64,000 bases of DNA from Streptomyces sp. NBC_01451 (GCF_036227485.1 NZ_CP109479.1:7564001-7628000), one strand, 5' to 3'; positions 24,394 to 33,113 are shown, numbered from the stretch's first letter. Numbers and translations: made by a program. Notes: a model not told the origin generated them from the letters alone.

Positions 24394-25748
24394 CGTCCCT
24401 CGTACTCCTCGGAGATCTCCTCTGCCAGCTTCTGGGACTTCCTCAGGGCCGACTCGACGGACTGGCGTCCGGCGATGGCCGCGCTGATCTCCTGCGAGAC
24501 CCTGGTGCCGAGATCGGTGAACTCGGGGATCCCGACGAACTGGATGCCGGGTGCCGGCCGTGGCTGTACTCCGGGGTCGTCGGGGCGGGCGCCCTCGATG
24601 GCCTCCTTCGTCGTCTCCTGGAAGGCGGCGGCCTCCTGGCGGTAGGCGGGGTTCTCGTACGTCGACGCGCGCTTGCCGGCCGGGACGTCGGACCAGCCGA
24701 TCTCGTCGCCGACCAGTTGCTCGTACTGCTTGCCGGCCGCCCAGGACACGAACCTCCAGGCGTCGTCGGGGTTGCGGGAGGCCTTCTGGATGCCCCAGGC
24801 CCAGGTGTAGAGCCAGCCGGAGGACTCCGTCTTCTCGACGGGTGCCGGTACGTATCCGATCCTGCCCTTGACCGGTGAGTTCGCCGACTCCAGGGAACCG
24901 GCCGCGGAGGTGGCGTCGTACCACATGGCGACCTTGCCCTGGGTCATGTTGTTGAGGCACTCGGCGAAGCCGGCCTGGGGGGCGCCGGACTCGCCGTGGT
25001 CGCGGACGAGGCCGACGTAGAAGTTCACCGCCCGCTGCCACTCGGGGGAGTCGAGCCTCGCCTTCCAGTTCTTGTCGAACCAGGTGCCGCCGAAGGTGTT
25101 CACCACGGTGGTGAGGGGTGCCATGACCTCGCCCCAGCCCGGCAGACCGCGCAGACAGATGCCCTTCATGCCCGGCTCGGCGCCGTCGGCCTTCGCCGCC
25201 AGGTCGGCGACCTGGGTCCAGGTGGGGTGCGGGGGCATGGTCAGGCCCTTCGCGTCGAACACGTCCTTGCGGTACATCAGGAAGGACGACTCGCCGTAGA
25301 AGGGCTGGCCGTACAGCTTGCCGTCATCCCCGGTGAGGGACTGGCGCATAGGTGTGAGGACGTCCTGTTCGTCGTACGCGCTGTCCTTCGCGACGTACGT
25401 GTCCATCTCGTGCAGCCAGCCGTTGCGGGCGTAGATCGGTATCTCGTAGTTGGAGAGGGTCGCCACGTCGTACTGGCCCGCCTGGTTGGCGAAGTCCTGG
25501 CTGATCTTGTCGCGGACGTCGTTCTCGGGCAGAACGGTGAAGTTGACCTTGATGCCGGTCTCCTTGGTGAAATGGGCCGCGGTGAGCTTCTGCAACTCGA
25601 CCATCTGCGGGTTGTTCACCATCAGGACGTTGACGGCGTCGCCGCCGGAACCGGACCCGCCCGCTCCGGCCCAGCAGCCGGAGAGCAGCGTCCCTGCGGC
25701 GGCCAGGGCGAGTGTGGCTCGCGGCCTCCGTCGGCTCGGGGTTCGCAT
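24390..25748 (-). CDS. Solute-binding lipoprotein of the polyol/sugar ABC importer
   Basis: 452 residues; ATG at 25748 with AGGAG seven bases upstream. A lipoprotein signal with an LLSGC lipobox places the mature protein on the outer face of the membrane. The mature part is a family 1 extracellular solute-binding protein (VNVLMVNNPQMVELQKLTAA, SNYEIPIYARNGWLHEMD, MWYDATSAAGSLESANS). It is the first gene of the transport operon, 96 bases downstream of the DeoR regulator. Its pattern is like sorbitol/mannitol-binding proteins, but the ligand cannot be read from sequence. Confidence 0.9.
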   Translation of the reverse strand: MRTPSRRRPRATLALAAAGTLLSGCWAGAGGSGSGGDAVNVLMVNNPQMVELQKLTAAHFTKETGIKVNFTVLPENDVRDKISQDFANQAGQYDVATLSNYEIPIYARNGWLHEMDTYVAKDSAYDEQDVLTPMRQSLTGDDGKLYGQPFYGESSFLMYRKDVFDAKGLTMPPHPTWTQVADLAAKADGAEPGMKGICLRGLPGWGEVMAPLTTVVNTFGGTWFDKNWKARLDSPEWQRAVNFYVGLVRDHGESGAPQAGFAECLNNMTQGKVAMWYDATSAAGSLESANSPVKGRIGYVPAPVEKTESSGWLYTWAWGIQKASRNPDDAWRFVSWAAGKQYEQLVGDEIGWSDVPAGKRASTYENPAYRQEAAAFQETTKEAIEGARPDDPGVQPRPAPGIQFVGIPEFTDLGTRVSQEISAAIAGRQSVESALRKSQKLAEEISEEYEGR

Positions 25749-25844
25749 GGATCGCTCCTGGAGGTATGGGGGCATAACGGGCTCGTGTGGGCGTGGGGGT
25801 GCCGGTAAGGGGTGAAAGGGTCGAGGGGTGGGCGAGTCGGGGGC

Positions 25845-26612
25845 TCAGACTCGGACGACCTGTGGGCCGCGCAGGGAGTAGCGGTGGGCTTCCGCCGTGG
25901 GCAGCAGGGTGCTCGTGACGATCGTGTCCAGGTCGCCGACCTCGGCGAACCGGCAGAAGCTGACCGCCCCGAACTTGGTGTGCACGCCCGCGAACACCGT
26001 GCGCCGGGAGGCCCGGATCGCCTGGGCCTTGACCTCGCTGACGGCGGGGTCGGGTGTGGTCAGGCCGCGTTCGCGGGAGATGCCGTTGGCGCCGATGTAG
26101 GCCAGGTCGAGGACGAAGCCGGCCAGCATCTTCGTCGTCCAGTGGTCGACCGTCGCGAGGGTGCCGGGGCGGACCCGGCCGCCGAGCAGCAGGACCGAGG
26201 TGTTCTCGGCCTCCGCGAGCGCGCCCGCGACAGGCAGGGACGCGGTGACCACGGTCAGCGGCCGGTCCCCGGGCAGCGCCTCCGCGATGAGCTGGGGGGT
26301 GAATCCCTCGTCGACGAAGACCGTTTCGGCGTCCCCGAGCAGTTCGGCCGCCGCGGCGGCGATCCGGCGCTTCTCGGGCACATGGCTGGTGGCGCGGAAG
26401 GCGAGCGTCGTCTCGAAACCGGCGCTCTCCACGGGATAGGCGCCGCCGTGGGTGCGGCGGACCAGGCCGTGGTCCTCCAGGGCGCGCAGATCGCGCCGTA
26501 CGGTCTCCTTGGCCACGCCCAGATCGGCGGCGAGGGTGGTCACGTCGACCGAGCCGGTGGCGCGGGCGGCGCGCACGATGTGCCGCTGGCGGTCTTCGGC
26601 GGTGTTGGCCAT
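25845..26612 (-). CDS. DeoR-family repressor
   Basis: 255 residues. N-terminal DeoR helix-turn-helix (RQRHIVRAARATGSVDVTTL, LGVAKETVRRDLRALEDHGL, followed by RTHGGA). The C-terminal DeoRC domain (about 75-240) is phospho-sugar-binding (VFVDEGFTPQLIAEAL, VVTASLPVAGALAE, LLGGRVRPGT). It is directly upstream of the importer/dehydrogenase operon on the same strand and probably represses it until a phosphorylated sugar or polyol accumulates. Confidence 0.88.
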   Translation of the reverse strand: MANTAEDRQRHIVRAARATGSVDVTTLAADLGVAKETVRRDLRALEDHGLVRRTHGGAYPVESAGFETTLAFRATSHVPEKRRIAAAAAELLGDAETVFVDEGFTPQLIAEALPGDRPLTVVTASLPVAGALAEAENTSVLLLGGRVRPGTLATVDHWTTKMLAGFVLDLAYIGANGISRERGLTTPDPAVSEVKAQAIRASRRTVFAGVHTKFGAVSFCRFAEVGDLDTIVTSTLLPTAEAHRYSLRGPQVVRV

Positions 26613-26812
26613 GTCGTCGCCCGCTTCCTGCCGCGTTGCCCGTTCGGGCCCTGTGGGGGAAGTTCTACAGCGGGCGCGGGGTGGTGACCAGGTCTGTTAC
26701 GGGGGTGATAGTGACCGCGTCTGCCCGTTCGGGCGGGGTGGGCCCACTGGCCCGGTCGGTGCGGTCGGGTCGCGGCCGCCGGTGCGTTGTGGCTGGTCGC
26801 GCAGTTCCCCGC
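26613..26812. other. Gap upstream of the DeoR gene
   Basis: No gene supported. The region holds the DeoR promoter side near 26613-26700 and low-complexity G-rich sequence. The words TGGTCGCGCAGTTCCCCGCGCC near 26792-26813 start a common Streptomyces repeat that continues into the hairpin at 26813-26849 and recurs at 46700. Confidence 0.4.
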
Positions 26813-26849
26813 GCCTCTGATGGTGCGCTGTCGCGGCACCATCAGAGGC
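26813..26849 (-). terminator. Repeat-associated terminator hairpin after the uronate dehydrogenase gene
   Basis: Perfect 14-bp stem GCCTCTGATGGTGC / GCACCATCAGAGGC, 9-base loop, just past the CGCAGTTCCCCGCGCC repeat word. It lies 75 bases downstream of the dehydrogenase stop (26925), read on the minus strand. Confidence 0.75.
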
Positions 26850-26924
26850 GGTCGTTCCTGCCCGAATGCGATGGCGGGCAGGCCCGTTCGGTGCCCGCCC
26901 GCCTCGGGAGTGCGCTCCGTGCGC

Positions 26925-27734
26925 TCAGTACGGCCAGATCGGCGGGTCGCTCACGAAGTGGCCGCCCAGGTGGGCGTGGGCCACGTTCTCCGGGTCGAGG
27001 TCGCCCTGCTCGGCGATCAGCTTCTCGGCGTACGGCTCCGAGTCGTCCTGCGGCGCGTAGCCGAGTGCCCGCGCGGTGCTCAGGTCCCACCACAGGCGTG
27101 TGTTGGCGGAGGAGCCGTAGACGACGGTGTGGCCGACATTCTCGGCGGTCAGGGCCGCGTGGAGGAGGCGGGCGCCGTCGGCGGGGCTCATCCACAGGGA
27201 CAGCATGCGCACGCTGGTCGGCTCGGGGAAGCAGGAGCCGATGCGGACGGAGACGGTCTCCAGGCCGTGCTTGTCCCAGTAGAGCTGGGCCAGGTCCTCG
27301 CCGAAGGACTTGGAGAGGCCGTAGAAGGTGTCCGGGCGGTGCGGGGTGTCGACCGGGATCAGCGGGTCGGTGCCCTGGGGGCGGGGGGTGAAGCCCACCG
27401 CGTGGTTCGAGGAGGCGAAGACGACGCGCCCGACGCCCTCCTGCCGGGCGGCCTCGTACAGGTTGTAGGTGCCCTCGATGTTCGCCCTGAGGATCTTCTC
27501 GAAGGAGGATTCCAGCGAGATGCCGGCGAGGTGGACGATCGCGTCGACGCCCCGCACGGCCTCGCGCAGCGCCGCCATGTCGGTGAGGTCCGCGGTGATC
27601 GCGTCGGGTTCGCCCTCGACGGGGAGCAGGTCGAACAGGCGCAGTTCGTAGCCGTGGGACGGGAGCAGGTCCCGCATCAGGGTGCCGAGTCCGCCGGCGG
27701 CGCCGGTGAGCAGAACGGTGCGGGGAGCGGGCAT
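26925..27734 (-). CDS. NAD-dependent uronate dehydrogenase-like SDR
   Basis: 269 residues from the ATG at 27734 with AAGGAG upstream; the frame extends further but lacks coding character. It is an extended SDR: TGAAGGLGTLMRDLL near residue 9 binds NAD, the catalytic Tyr-Lys is YGLSKSFGEDLAQLY near 137, and the Ser is in FASSNHAVGF near 111. Length and motifs fit bacterial uronate dehydrogenase, which oxidises D-galacturonate or D-glucuronate to the aldarolactone. The divergent gene is 5-dehydro-4-deoxyglucarate dehydratase, a later step of the same pathway, and pectinases fill the region. The middle step, galactarate dehydration, is not in the window. Confidence 0.82.
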   Translation of the reverse strand: MPAPRTVLLTGAAGGLGTLMRDLLPSHGYELRLFDLLPVEGEPDAITADLTDMAALREAVRGVDAIVHLAGISLESSFEKILRANIEGTYNLYEAARQEGVGRVVFASSNHAVGFTPRPQGTDPLIPVDTPHRPDTFYGLSKSFGEDLAQLYWDKHGLETVSVRIGSCFPEPTSVRMLSLWMSPADGARLLHAALTAENVGHTVVYGSSANTRLWWDLSTARALGYAPQDDSEPYAEKLIAEQGDLDPENVAHAHLGGHFVSDPPIWPY

Positions 27735-27893
27735 CCTCGGGTCTCCTTGGGGCTCCTGGCGGGGTCTTCTCGGGGCGAAGGTCGCATGCGTGTACGACAT
27801 TCACATCCATGGACACGCTATGGAGGGGTGGCCGCTGCCGTCAAGTGTGACGCAGAGCTGGGGATTCTGCCCCGTTGTTGACTGCCGGTCGGC

Positions 27894-27923
27894 TTGACCT
27901 GTCCCGCGAGGGGCCCTTAGCGT
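27894..27923 (+). promoter_or_regulatory. Promoter of the kdgD gene within a divergent control region
   Basis: TTGACC (27894-27899) and TAGCGT (27918-27923) are 18 bases apart, a good housekeeping-type promoter. The 253-base divergent gap with the uronate dehydrogenase gene otherwise has no gene. AAGTGTTCAGAAATGTAGAC at 27926-27945 lies over the expected start site and looks operator-like, but no symmetric repeat is clear. Confidence 0.55.
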
Positions 27924-27987
27924 GAAAGTGTTCAGAAATGTAGACGTCAATCAGAAGCATGCACGAACGTATTCCCAGGGAGAGCCC

Positions 27988-28983
27988 GTGACGCCAGCCC
28001 CTCTCACCGCCGCCCTTGCCACCAGACTCTCCGTCCCGAGCGGTCCGCTGTTCTTCCCCGTCACCGCGTACGGCCCCGACGGCTCCCTCGACCTCGACGT
28101 CTTCCGCACGCATGTGCGCCGGGGTGTGGAGGCGGGGGCCGCTGCCGTCTTCGCGTGCTGCGGCACAGGGGAGTTCCACGCGCTGACGCCCGAGGAGTTC
28201 CAGGACTGCGTACGGGCGGCGGTGGAGGAGACGGCCGGGCGCGTGCCCGTGGTCGCGGGCGCCGGATACGGCACCGCGCTCGCCGTGCGCTACGCGCGTC
28301 TCGCGGAGGAGGCCGGCGCCGACGGGCTGCTCGCCATGCCGCCGTATCTGGTCGTGGCCGGCCAGGAGGGGCTGCTGCGCCACTACCGGGAGCTGGCCGC
28401 GGCCACCACCCTGCCGGTCGTCGTCTACCAGCGGGACAACGCGGTGTTCACCCCCGAGACCGTCGTCGGCCTGGCGCGCACCGAGGGGATCATCGGGCTC
28501 AAGGACGGGCTCGGCGACCTGGACCTGATGCAGCGCATCGTGAGCGCCGTACGCGCCGAGCACCCCGGTGACTTCCTGTACTTCAACGGGCTGCCGACCG
28601 CGGAACTGACCGGGCTGGCCTACCGGGGCATCGGCGTCACCCTCTACTCGTCGGCCGTCTTCTGCTTCGCGCCCGAGATCGCGCTCGCCTTCCACCGGGC
28701 GCTCAACACCGGTGACGACGTGACCGCGAACCGGCTCCTGGACGGCTTCTACCGGCCGTTCGTCGAGCTGCGGGCGCAGGGGCGCGGGTACGCCGTCTCG
28801 CTCGTCAAGGCAGGCGTACGGCACACCGGGCTCGACGTCGGGGAGGTCCGGCCGCCGCTGCACGAGCCGACCGAGGACCATGTGAAGCAGCTCGTACGGC
28901 TCGTCGAGCGCGGTCACGCGCTGCTGGACGCCGGGCCCGAGTCCGCGGTTGTCGTCGGTTCCGAGTTCGAGGAGCGCGTGTGA
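27988..28983 (+). CDS. kdgD: 5-dehydro-4-deoxyglucarate dehydratase
   Basis: 331 residues from a GTG at 27988. A DHDPS-superfamily class I aldolase-fold enzyme that dehydrates and decarboxylates 5-keto-4-deoxy-D-glucarate to 2-oxoglutarate semialdehyde. The family block is CCGTGEFHALTPEEFQDCV near residue 52, the tyrosine is in VVYQRDNAVF near 148 and the Schiff-base lysine is in IIGLKDGLGDLDLM near 170. It keeps the KdgD-type FFPVTAY start rather than a DHDPS one. The next gene starts four bases before its stop. Divergence from uronate dehydrogenase gives two steps of oxidative galacturonate breakdown. Confidence 0.87.
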   Translation: MTPAPLTAALATRLSVPSGPLFFPVTAYGPDGSLDLDVFRTHVRRGVEAGAAAVFACCGTGEFHALTPEEFQDCVRAAVEETAGRVPVVAGAGYGTALAVRYARLAEEAGADGLLAMPPYLVVAGQEGLLRHYRELAAATTLPVVVYQRDNAVFTPETVVGLARTEGIIGLKDGLGDLDLMQRIVSAVRAEHPGDFLYFNGLPTAELTGLAYRGIGVTLYSSAVFCFAPEIALAFHRALNTGDDVTANRLLDGFYRPFVELRAQGRGYAVSLVKAGVRHTGLDVGEVRPPLHEPTEDHVKQLVRLVERGHALLDAGPESAVVVGSEFEERV

Positions 28984-30152
28984 AGGCGTCCGCATTCGTC
29001 TATCCCTGGGACGTCAACGGCGATCCCGGCGCCGCCCGCAGGATCGCGGCGCTCGGCGTGGAACAGGTGACCCTCGCCTCCGCCTACCACTCCACGCGCG
29101 CGTTGACCCCCCGGCACCCGCGCCACCGCATCGTCACCGCCGAGCACGCGGCCGTGCTGTACCCCACCGACCCGACGGACGAGCGCTGGGCGGGCCGCGC
29201 ACTGCGCCCCTGCGCCGCCGGGTCCTGGGCGCCCGGGGACGCCTACGGCGAGGCCGCCGACGCCCTCGCCGACGCGGGTCTCGACGTGCACACCTGGGTC
29301 GTCCTCGCCCACAACTCCCGCCTGGGCGCCGACCATCCGGACACCTCCGTGGTCAACGCCTACGGGGACCGCTACCCGTGGGCGCCCTGCATCGCACAGC
29401 CCGCCACGCGCGCGTACCTCGTCGACCTCGCCGCCGAGGCCGCCGTCAGGCCCGGGGCGCGCGGTACGGAACTGGAGTCCCTCGGCTGGTACGGACTCAC
29501 GCATCTGCACGCCCACGACAAGACCGGCGCGATCGGCCTCGGCGACGCCGGCCAGTATCTGATGGCCCTGTGCTTCTGCCCGTCCTGCCGGGCGGGGTAC
29601 GGCGGCCAGGGCCTCGATCCCGACGAGCTCGCGGCGGCCGTACGCGCCGCGCTGGAGCCGCTCTGGCGGGGCGAGCCGGACCACGGGGGGTGGGCCGGTG
29701 TCGAGAAGACCCTCGGCGAGGAGAAGGCGGCCCTCACGCGCGCGTGGCGCGAGGAAACGGCCCGCACACTCCAGGAAGCGGCCGTCGCGGCGGTCCGGGC
29801 GGCGGCCCCGGCCGGTTTCCGGGTACTGCTGCACGCCGACCCCGTCTCGTACCACGTCGGCGCCAACGTGGGCGTGGACCCCGCGCACATCCTGTCCGTC
29901 GCGGACGGCGTGGTGGTGCCGTGCACGGGCGGGGCGGGCCTGCTGACGCCGTTCGCGGAGGTGGAGCGGGATGGCGCTGTCCTGGCCGCCAACTTCGTCG
30001 TGGTCTCCGGGATGGGCGGCAGGCCGGGCACCCTCGCGGCGGACGCGGAGCGCGCTGCCGGACTCGGGGCCACCGAACTGCGGCTCTATCACGCCGGGTT
30101 GGCATCGGACGCCGACCTGGACTCCGTACGGGACGCGCTGGCCCGGCGCTGA
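28980..30152 (+). CDS. Protein of unknown function, possible TIM-barrel hydrolase
   Basis: 390 residues; GTG start overlaps the kdgD stop by four bases. The beginning (KASAFVYPWDVNGDPGAARR, then VEQVTLASAYHSTRA) and the later DAGLDVHTWVVLAHNSRLG, LESLGWYGLTHLHAHDKTGA, VLLHADPVSYHVG and ELRLYHAGL strands suggest a (beta/alpha)8 barrel of glycosidase type. A CFCPSCRAGYGG motif near 195 could bind metal. There is no signal peptide, so it would act on an imported compound. I do not recognise the family. Strict coupling with kdgD suggests it handles an oligo-uronide or related intermediate. The 3' end overlaps the convergent MFS gene by 64 bases. Confidence 0.7.
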   Translation: MKASAFVYPWDVNGDPGAARRIAALGVEQVTLASAYHSTRALTPRHPRHRIVTAEHAAVLYPTDPTDERWAGRALRPCAAGSWAPGDAYGEAADALADAGLDVHTWVVLAHNSRLGADHPDTSVVNAYGDRYPWAPCIAQPATRAYLVDLAAEAAVRPGARGTELESLGWYGLTHLHAHDKTGAIGLGDAGQYLMALCFCPSCRAGYGGQGLDPDELAAAVRAALEPLWRGEPDHGGWAGVEKTLGEEKAALTRAWREETARTLQEAAVAAVRAAAPAGFRVLLHADPVSYHVGANVGVDPAHILSVADGVVVPCTGGAGLLTPFAEVERDGAVLAANFVVVSGMGGRPGTLAADAERAAGLGATELRLYHAGLASDADLDSVRDALARR

Positions 30153-31360
30153 GACGGCGCGACCGCGGCCAGCAGCAGGGCGAGGGCGCAGCCGACGAGG
30201 ATCACCTGGTGGTCGACGGGTTCGACCAGCGCCGCGCCCACGGCCAGCCCGATCGCCGTGGGCGCGAACATCAGGGTGTTGGCGGTCGCCGCGGTACGGC
30301 CGAGCAACTCCTCCGGGGTCTCCCGCTGCACGGCGGTGAGGCCCGCGATCAGGACGCACGGCAGGCCCGCCCCGGCGGCCACGGCGGAGCCGAGGACCGC
30401 GAGGTCGGCCGGGACCGCCCGCAGGGCCATGGCGGCGCCGGTCAGGGCGATCCCGTACGCCGCGAACCGGCGCTCCCCGAGGCGCCGCAGCAGCGGGCCC
30501 GAGGCCAGGCCGACCGCCACCGAGCCGACGCCCTGGAGGACGTACAGCGGACCGGCGTACGCGGGGGAGTGGCCGAGCCCCTCGACGACGGCGTAGAGGG
30601 TGGCGCCGCTCAGGCCCGACAGGAACATCGTCGTGCCGCCCGCCAGGACGAGCGGGCGCAGCCGGTCGTGCCGCCACAGGAAGGCGGCGCCCTCGGCGGT
30701 CCGGGTGCGCCAGCCGGTCGGCGGGGGTGGCGGGGCGCTCTCGCGGACGCGCAGACCGGCGTACAGGAGTGTGGCGAGGACGAACGTGACGGCGTCCAGG
30801 AGGGCCACGCCCGGGCCGCCGTACGCCGCGTAGAGGCCGGCGCCGGCCAGCGGGGCGATCAGTTTCATGCTCTCGTTCGCCGTCATGCGCAGGCCGTTGA
30901 AGTCGCCCAGGAGCGACTTGTCGACGGCCGAGGCGACCAGTGCCGCCTCGGTCGCGTCATGGACGACGCCCGCCGCGCCGTACACCACCAGGACGGCGAA
31001 GAGGATCCACACACGCCCCGCGGAGTCGACCGCGAACAGGACCGGCAGGAGTGCCGCGAGGGTCAGGTTCGTCCGGATCAGGAGCGGTTTGCGGCGATGG
31101 GGGCACCGCCCGGTCGAGCGAAGCCGAGACCGGGGGAGGTCGGCGAGTGTGCCCAGCAGCGGGCCCGCCAGGCTCGGCGCCCACATCGCGAACAGGCAGA
31201 GCGCGGCGAGGCCGTCGGAGCCGGTGAGGTCCTTGACCCAGATCCCGGATGCCAGCCACAGGGCCGACGTGCCGAAGCCGGAGATCACGACTCCGGTGAG
31301 ACAGAGCCTGGCGTTGCGGTCCCGGAGGACGCGTTTTACGGACCAGTTTCGAGTCGTCAT
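30089..31360 (-). CDS. MFS transporter
   Basis: 423 residues, about twelve predicted helices. The motif-A-like loop after helix 2 is LGTLADLPRSRLRSTGRCPHRRKPLLIR; part of it (LPRSRLRSTGRC) is encoded by a common Streptomyces palindromic repeat. Other segments: LTLAALLPVLFAVDSAGRVW, VLIAGLTAVQRETPEELLGR, and a final helix VILVGCALALLLAAVA. It resembles drug-exporter type MFS proteins of the enterobactin/macrolide class. The last 21 codons lie antisense to the end of the preceding gene and read as low-complexity sequence, so the natural C-terminus may have drifted. No substrate can be inferred. Confidence 0.85.
   Translation of the reverse strand: MTTRNWSVKRVLRDRNARLCLTGVVISGFGTSALWLASGIWVKDLTGSDGLAALCLFAMWAPSLAGPLLGTLADLPRSRLRSTGRCPHRRKPLLIRTNLTLAALLPVLFAVDSAGRVWILFAVLVVYGAAGVVHDATEAALVASAVDKSLLGDFNGLRMTANESMKLIAPLAGAGLYAAYGGPGVALLDAVTFVLATLLYAGLRVRESAPPPPPTGWRTRTAEGAAFLWRHDRLRPLVLAGGTTMFLSGLSGATLYAVVEGLGHSPAYAGPLYVLQGVGSVAVGLASGPLLRRLGERRFAAYGIALTGAAMALRAVPADLAVLGSAVAAGAGLPCVLIAGLTAVQRETPEELLGRTAATANTLMFAPTAIGLAVGAALVEPVDHQVILVGCALALLLAAVAPSQRRASASRTESRSASDANPA
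31101..31140 (-). repeat. Streptomyces palindromic repeat inside the MFS gene
   Basis: The inverted repeat CCCGGTC (31109-31115) / GACCGGG (31128-31134), with GAGCGAAGCCGA between and GGAGGT after it, matches the short palindromic element scattered through Streptomyces genomes. Here it is read in frame and encodes a loop of the transporter. Confidence 0.55.
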
Positions 31361-31503
31361 GCCTGGTCATCGTGGGGCTAAGGGGTGGGTGGGGGGATCG
31401 GGAAGATGCCTTAGAAGGGAGGGCGGGAAGGGGCGGGCGATGAGTTTCGCGTACGGCGTCGGTCCACCTCTCCGCAGAGTCGACCAGCCCAGGGGAGAAG
31501 CCG

Positions 31504-32094
31504 ATGACCGACCAGACGACCCTCGACCTCGGACCGCAGGCCAGGACCGTGGCCCGGATCGCGGAGCGGGTGACCGACGAGCAGCTCGCGGCCGGGACGC
31601 CGTGCCCGGCGTACGCCGTGCGCAATCTGCTGGGCCACGTCGCCGGGTTGTCCGTCGCCTTCCGCGACGCCGCGCGCAAGGACCTCGGCGCGACGACGGA
31701 CACCGGTCCGGGCTCCTCGGTGCCGGACATCGCGGCCGGCTGGCGCGAGAGCCTGCCGAAGGCGCTCGACGAACTCGCCGACGCCTGGCGCGACCCGGCC
31801 GCCTGGACCGGCGAGACCCGCGCCGGTGGGGTGACCCTGCCGGGCGCGGTCGCCGCGGCCGTCGCGGCCGAAGAACTCGTCGTCCACGGCTGGGATCTGG
31901 CCCGTGCCACCGGGCAGGAGTACGAGCCCGACCCGGCCGCCGTGGAGGCGGCGTACGGCTTCCTGGCCGCCGCGGCCGAGCAGAACGGCGGGAACGGCGT
32001 CTTCGGCCCGGTCGTTCCCGTACCGGACGACGCGCCCCTGCTGGACCGGGTGATCGGGCTCAGCGGGCGCGATCCGCGGTGGACGACGGCGTGA
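31504..32094 (+). CDS. TIGR03086-type DinB/MDMPI-fold metal-binding protein
   Basis: 196 residues. Four-helix mycothiol-dependent maleylpyruvate-isomerase N-terminal fold: LGPQARTVARIAERVTDEQL, CPAYAVRNLLGHVAGLSVAF with a His likely to bind metal near residue 49, and AEELVVHGWDLARATGQEY near 125 with the second metal His. The C-terminus ends VIGLSGRDPRW, typical of the family. Such proteins are thought to use mycothiol and a divalent metal, but the substrate is unknown. It is monocistronic with a good GGGGAGAAG site before the ATG. Confidence 0.83.
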   Translation: MTDQTTLDLGPQARTVARIAERVTDEQLAAGTPCPAYAVRNLLGHVAGLSVAFRDAARKDLGATTDTGPGSSVPDIAAGWRESLPKALDELADAWRDPAAWTGETRAGGVTLPGAVAAAVAAEELVVHGWDLARATGQEYEPDPAAVEAAYGFLAAAAEQNGGNGVFGPVVPVPDDAPLLDRVIGLSGRDPRWTTA

Positions 32095-32173
32095 GCGGAG
32101 CGGGCCACGCCCCCTGCCTGCGCGGCCTGCGAATCCCCGGACACCTGCCCGCGCCGCCCCGTACGCTCCCCGC

Positions 32174-32926
32174 ATGCCCCTGAGCCTCACCGTCCTCGGC
32201 ACCGCCTCTCCGCATCCGGAGCCGGGACGCCCCTGCTCCGGCTATCTGGTGCGCGGCGGCGGTGCCGAGGTGTGGGTGGACGCCGGGCCCGGCACCTTCG
32301 CGGAGTTGCAGAGGCACACGGATCCCGCACGGCTCACCGCGATCTGGATCTCCCATCTGCACGCCGACCACAACGCCGATCTGCTCGCCGCCGTGTACGG
32401 GTTCGCGTACGGCGGGCTGACCCCGCCCGCGCCGATTCCCGTCTACGCGCCCCGTGAGTGCGCGCGCCGGATCGCGGGATTCTTCGGGCAGCCCAACCTC
32501 GGCTTCCTGAGCGGAATCCTCGACTTCAGGCCGCTGTACGACGGCCATGCCGTCCGGCACTGGAACCTGCGGCTGACGACCCGCGCGGTCTCCCACGGCA
32601 TGGAGGCGTACGGGCTGCGCGCCGAGTCGCAGGGGAAGGTTCTCGCGTACTCGGGGGACACCGGCCCCTGCGACGCGCTCGGCGAACTCGCCCGGGGCGC
32701 CGACCTGTTCCTGTGCGAGGCCGACATCGACCGGCATGACGATAGCGATGGCGAACAGGTGCATCTGACGCCGGAGGACGCCGGGGCATACGCGAAGGGG
32801 GCCGCTTCGCTGCTCGTCACCCACGTCGGGCCCACGCTCACTCCCGACGCGGCCACCGACCGGGCCGCCGCCGTCTTCGGCGGGCCCACCGACACCGCGT
32901 ACGAAGGCACCACGAAGCTCATCTGA
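32174..32926 (+). CDS. Metallo-beta-lactamase-fold hydrolase
   Basis: 250 residues. The zinc motif HLHADHN lies near residue 61, HG near 138 (VSHGMEAYGL), the bridging Asp near 160 (AYSGDTGPCDAL) and the last His in VTHVGP near 215. It is the RNase Z-like branch of the fold often annotated as MBL-fold metallohydrolase or cyclic nucleotide/phosphodiesterase-type enzyme. Its substrate is unknown. All expected metal ligands are present, so it should be active. It lies alone before a divergent-looking promoter region. Confidence 0.85.
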   Translation: MPLSLTVLGTASPHPEPGRPCSGYLVRGGGAEVWVDAGPGTFAELQRHTDPARLTAIWISHLHADHNADLLAAVYGFAYGGLTPPAPIPVYAPRECARRIAGFFGQPNLGFLSGILDFRPLYDGHAVRHWNLRLTTRAVSHGMEAYGLRAESQGKVLAYSGDTGPCDALGELARGADLFLCEADIDRHDDSDGEQVHLTPEDAGAYAKGAASLLVTHVGPTLTPDAATDRAAAVFGGPTDTAYEGTTKLI

Positions 32927-32980
32927 CCCGCGCGGCGGCCCCCGCATCACGCGTCTTCATTTGTTTCTTTGTCGGAAGCG

Positions 32981-33009
32981 TTGACGAAACACGGCACCCC
33001 TCCTACCTT
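32981..33009 (+). promoter_or_regulatory. Promoter of the GntR/aldonate operon
   Basis: TTGACG (32981-32986) and TACCTT (33004-33009) are separated by 17 bases. The predicted start near 33016 places a leader of about 100 bases, containing a triple 14-base repeat, before the GntR gene at 33114. Confidence 0.6.
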
Positions 33010-33032
33010 CAAGCCGTCGTACTTCGTACGTC

Positions 33033-33074
33033 ATATATGAGACGCGATATGTGAGATCCGATACGCGAGATCTG
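33033..33074. repeat. Three tandem 14-bp direct repeats in the GntR leader
   Basis: Units ATATATGAGACGCG, ATATGTGAGATCCG and ATACGCGAGATCTG follow one another without gaps. All keep the ATA...GAGA core. They lie between the promoter and the GntR start, where a bound regulator would act as a roadblock. The 14-bp spacing does not match one helical turn, which argues for side-by-side binding around the helix. Confidence 0.6.
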
Positions 33075-33113
33075 ATCCGGTGGGTCAGGTCCGTCAAGAT
33101 CCGAGAGGCACGC

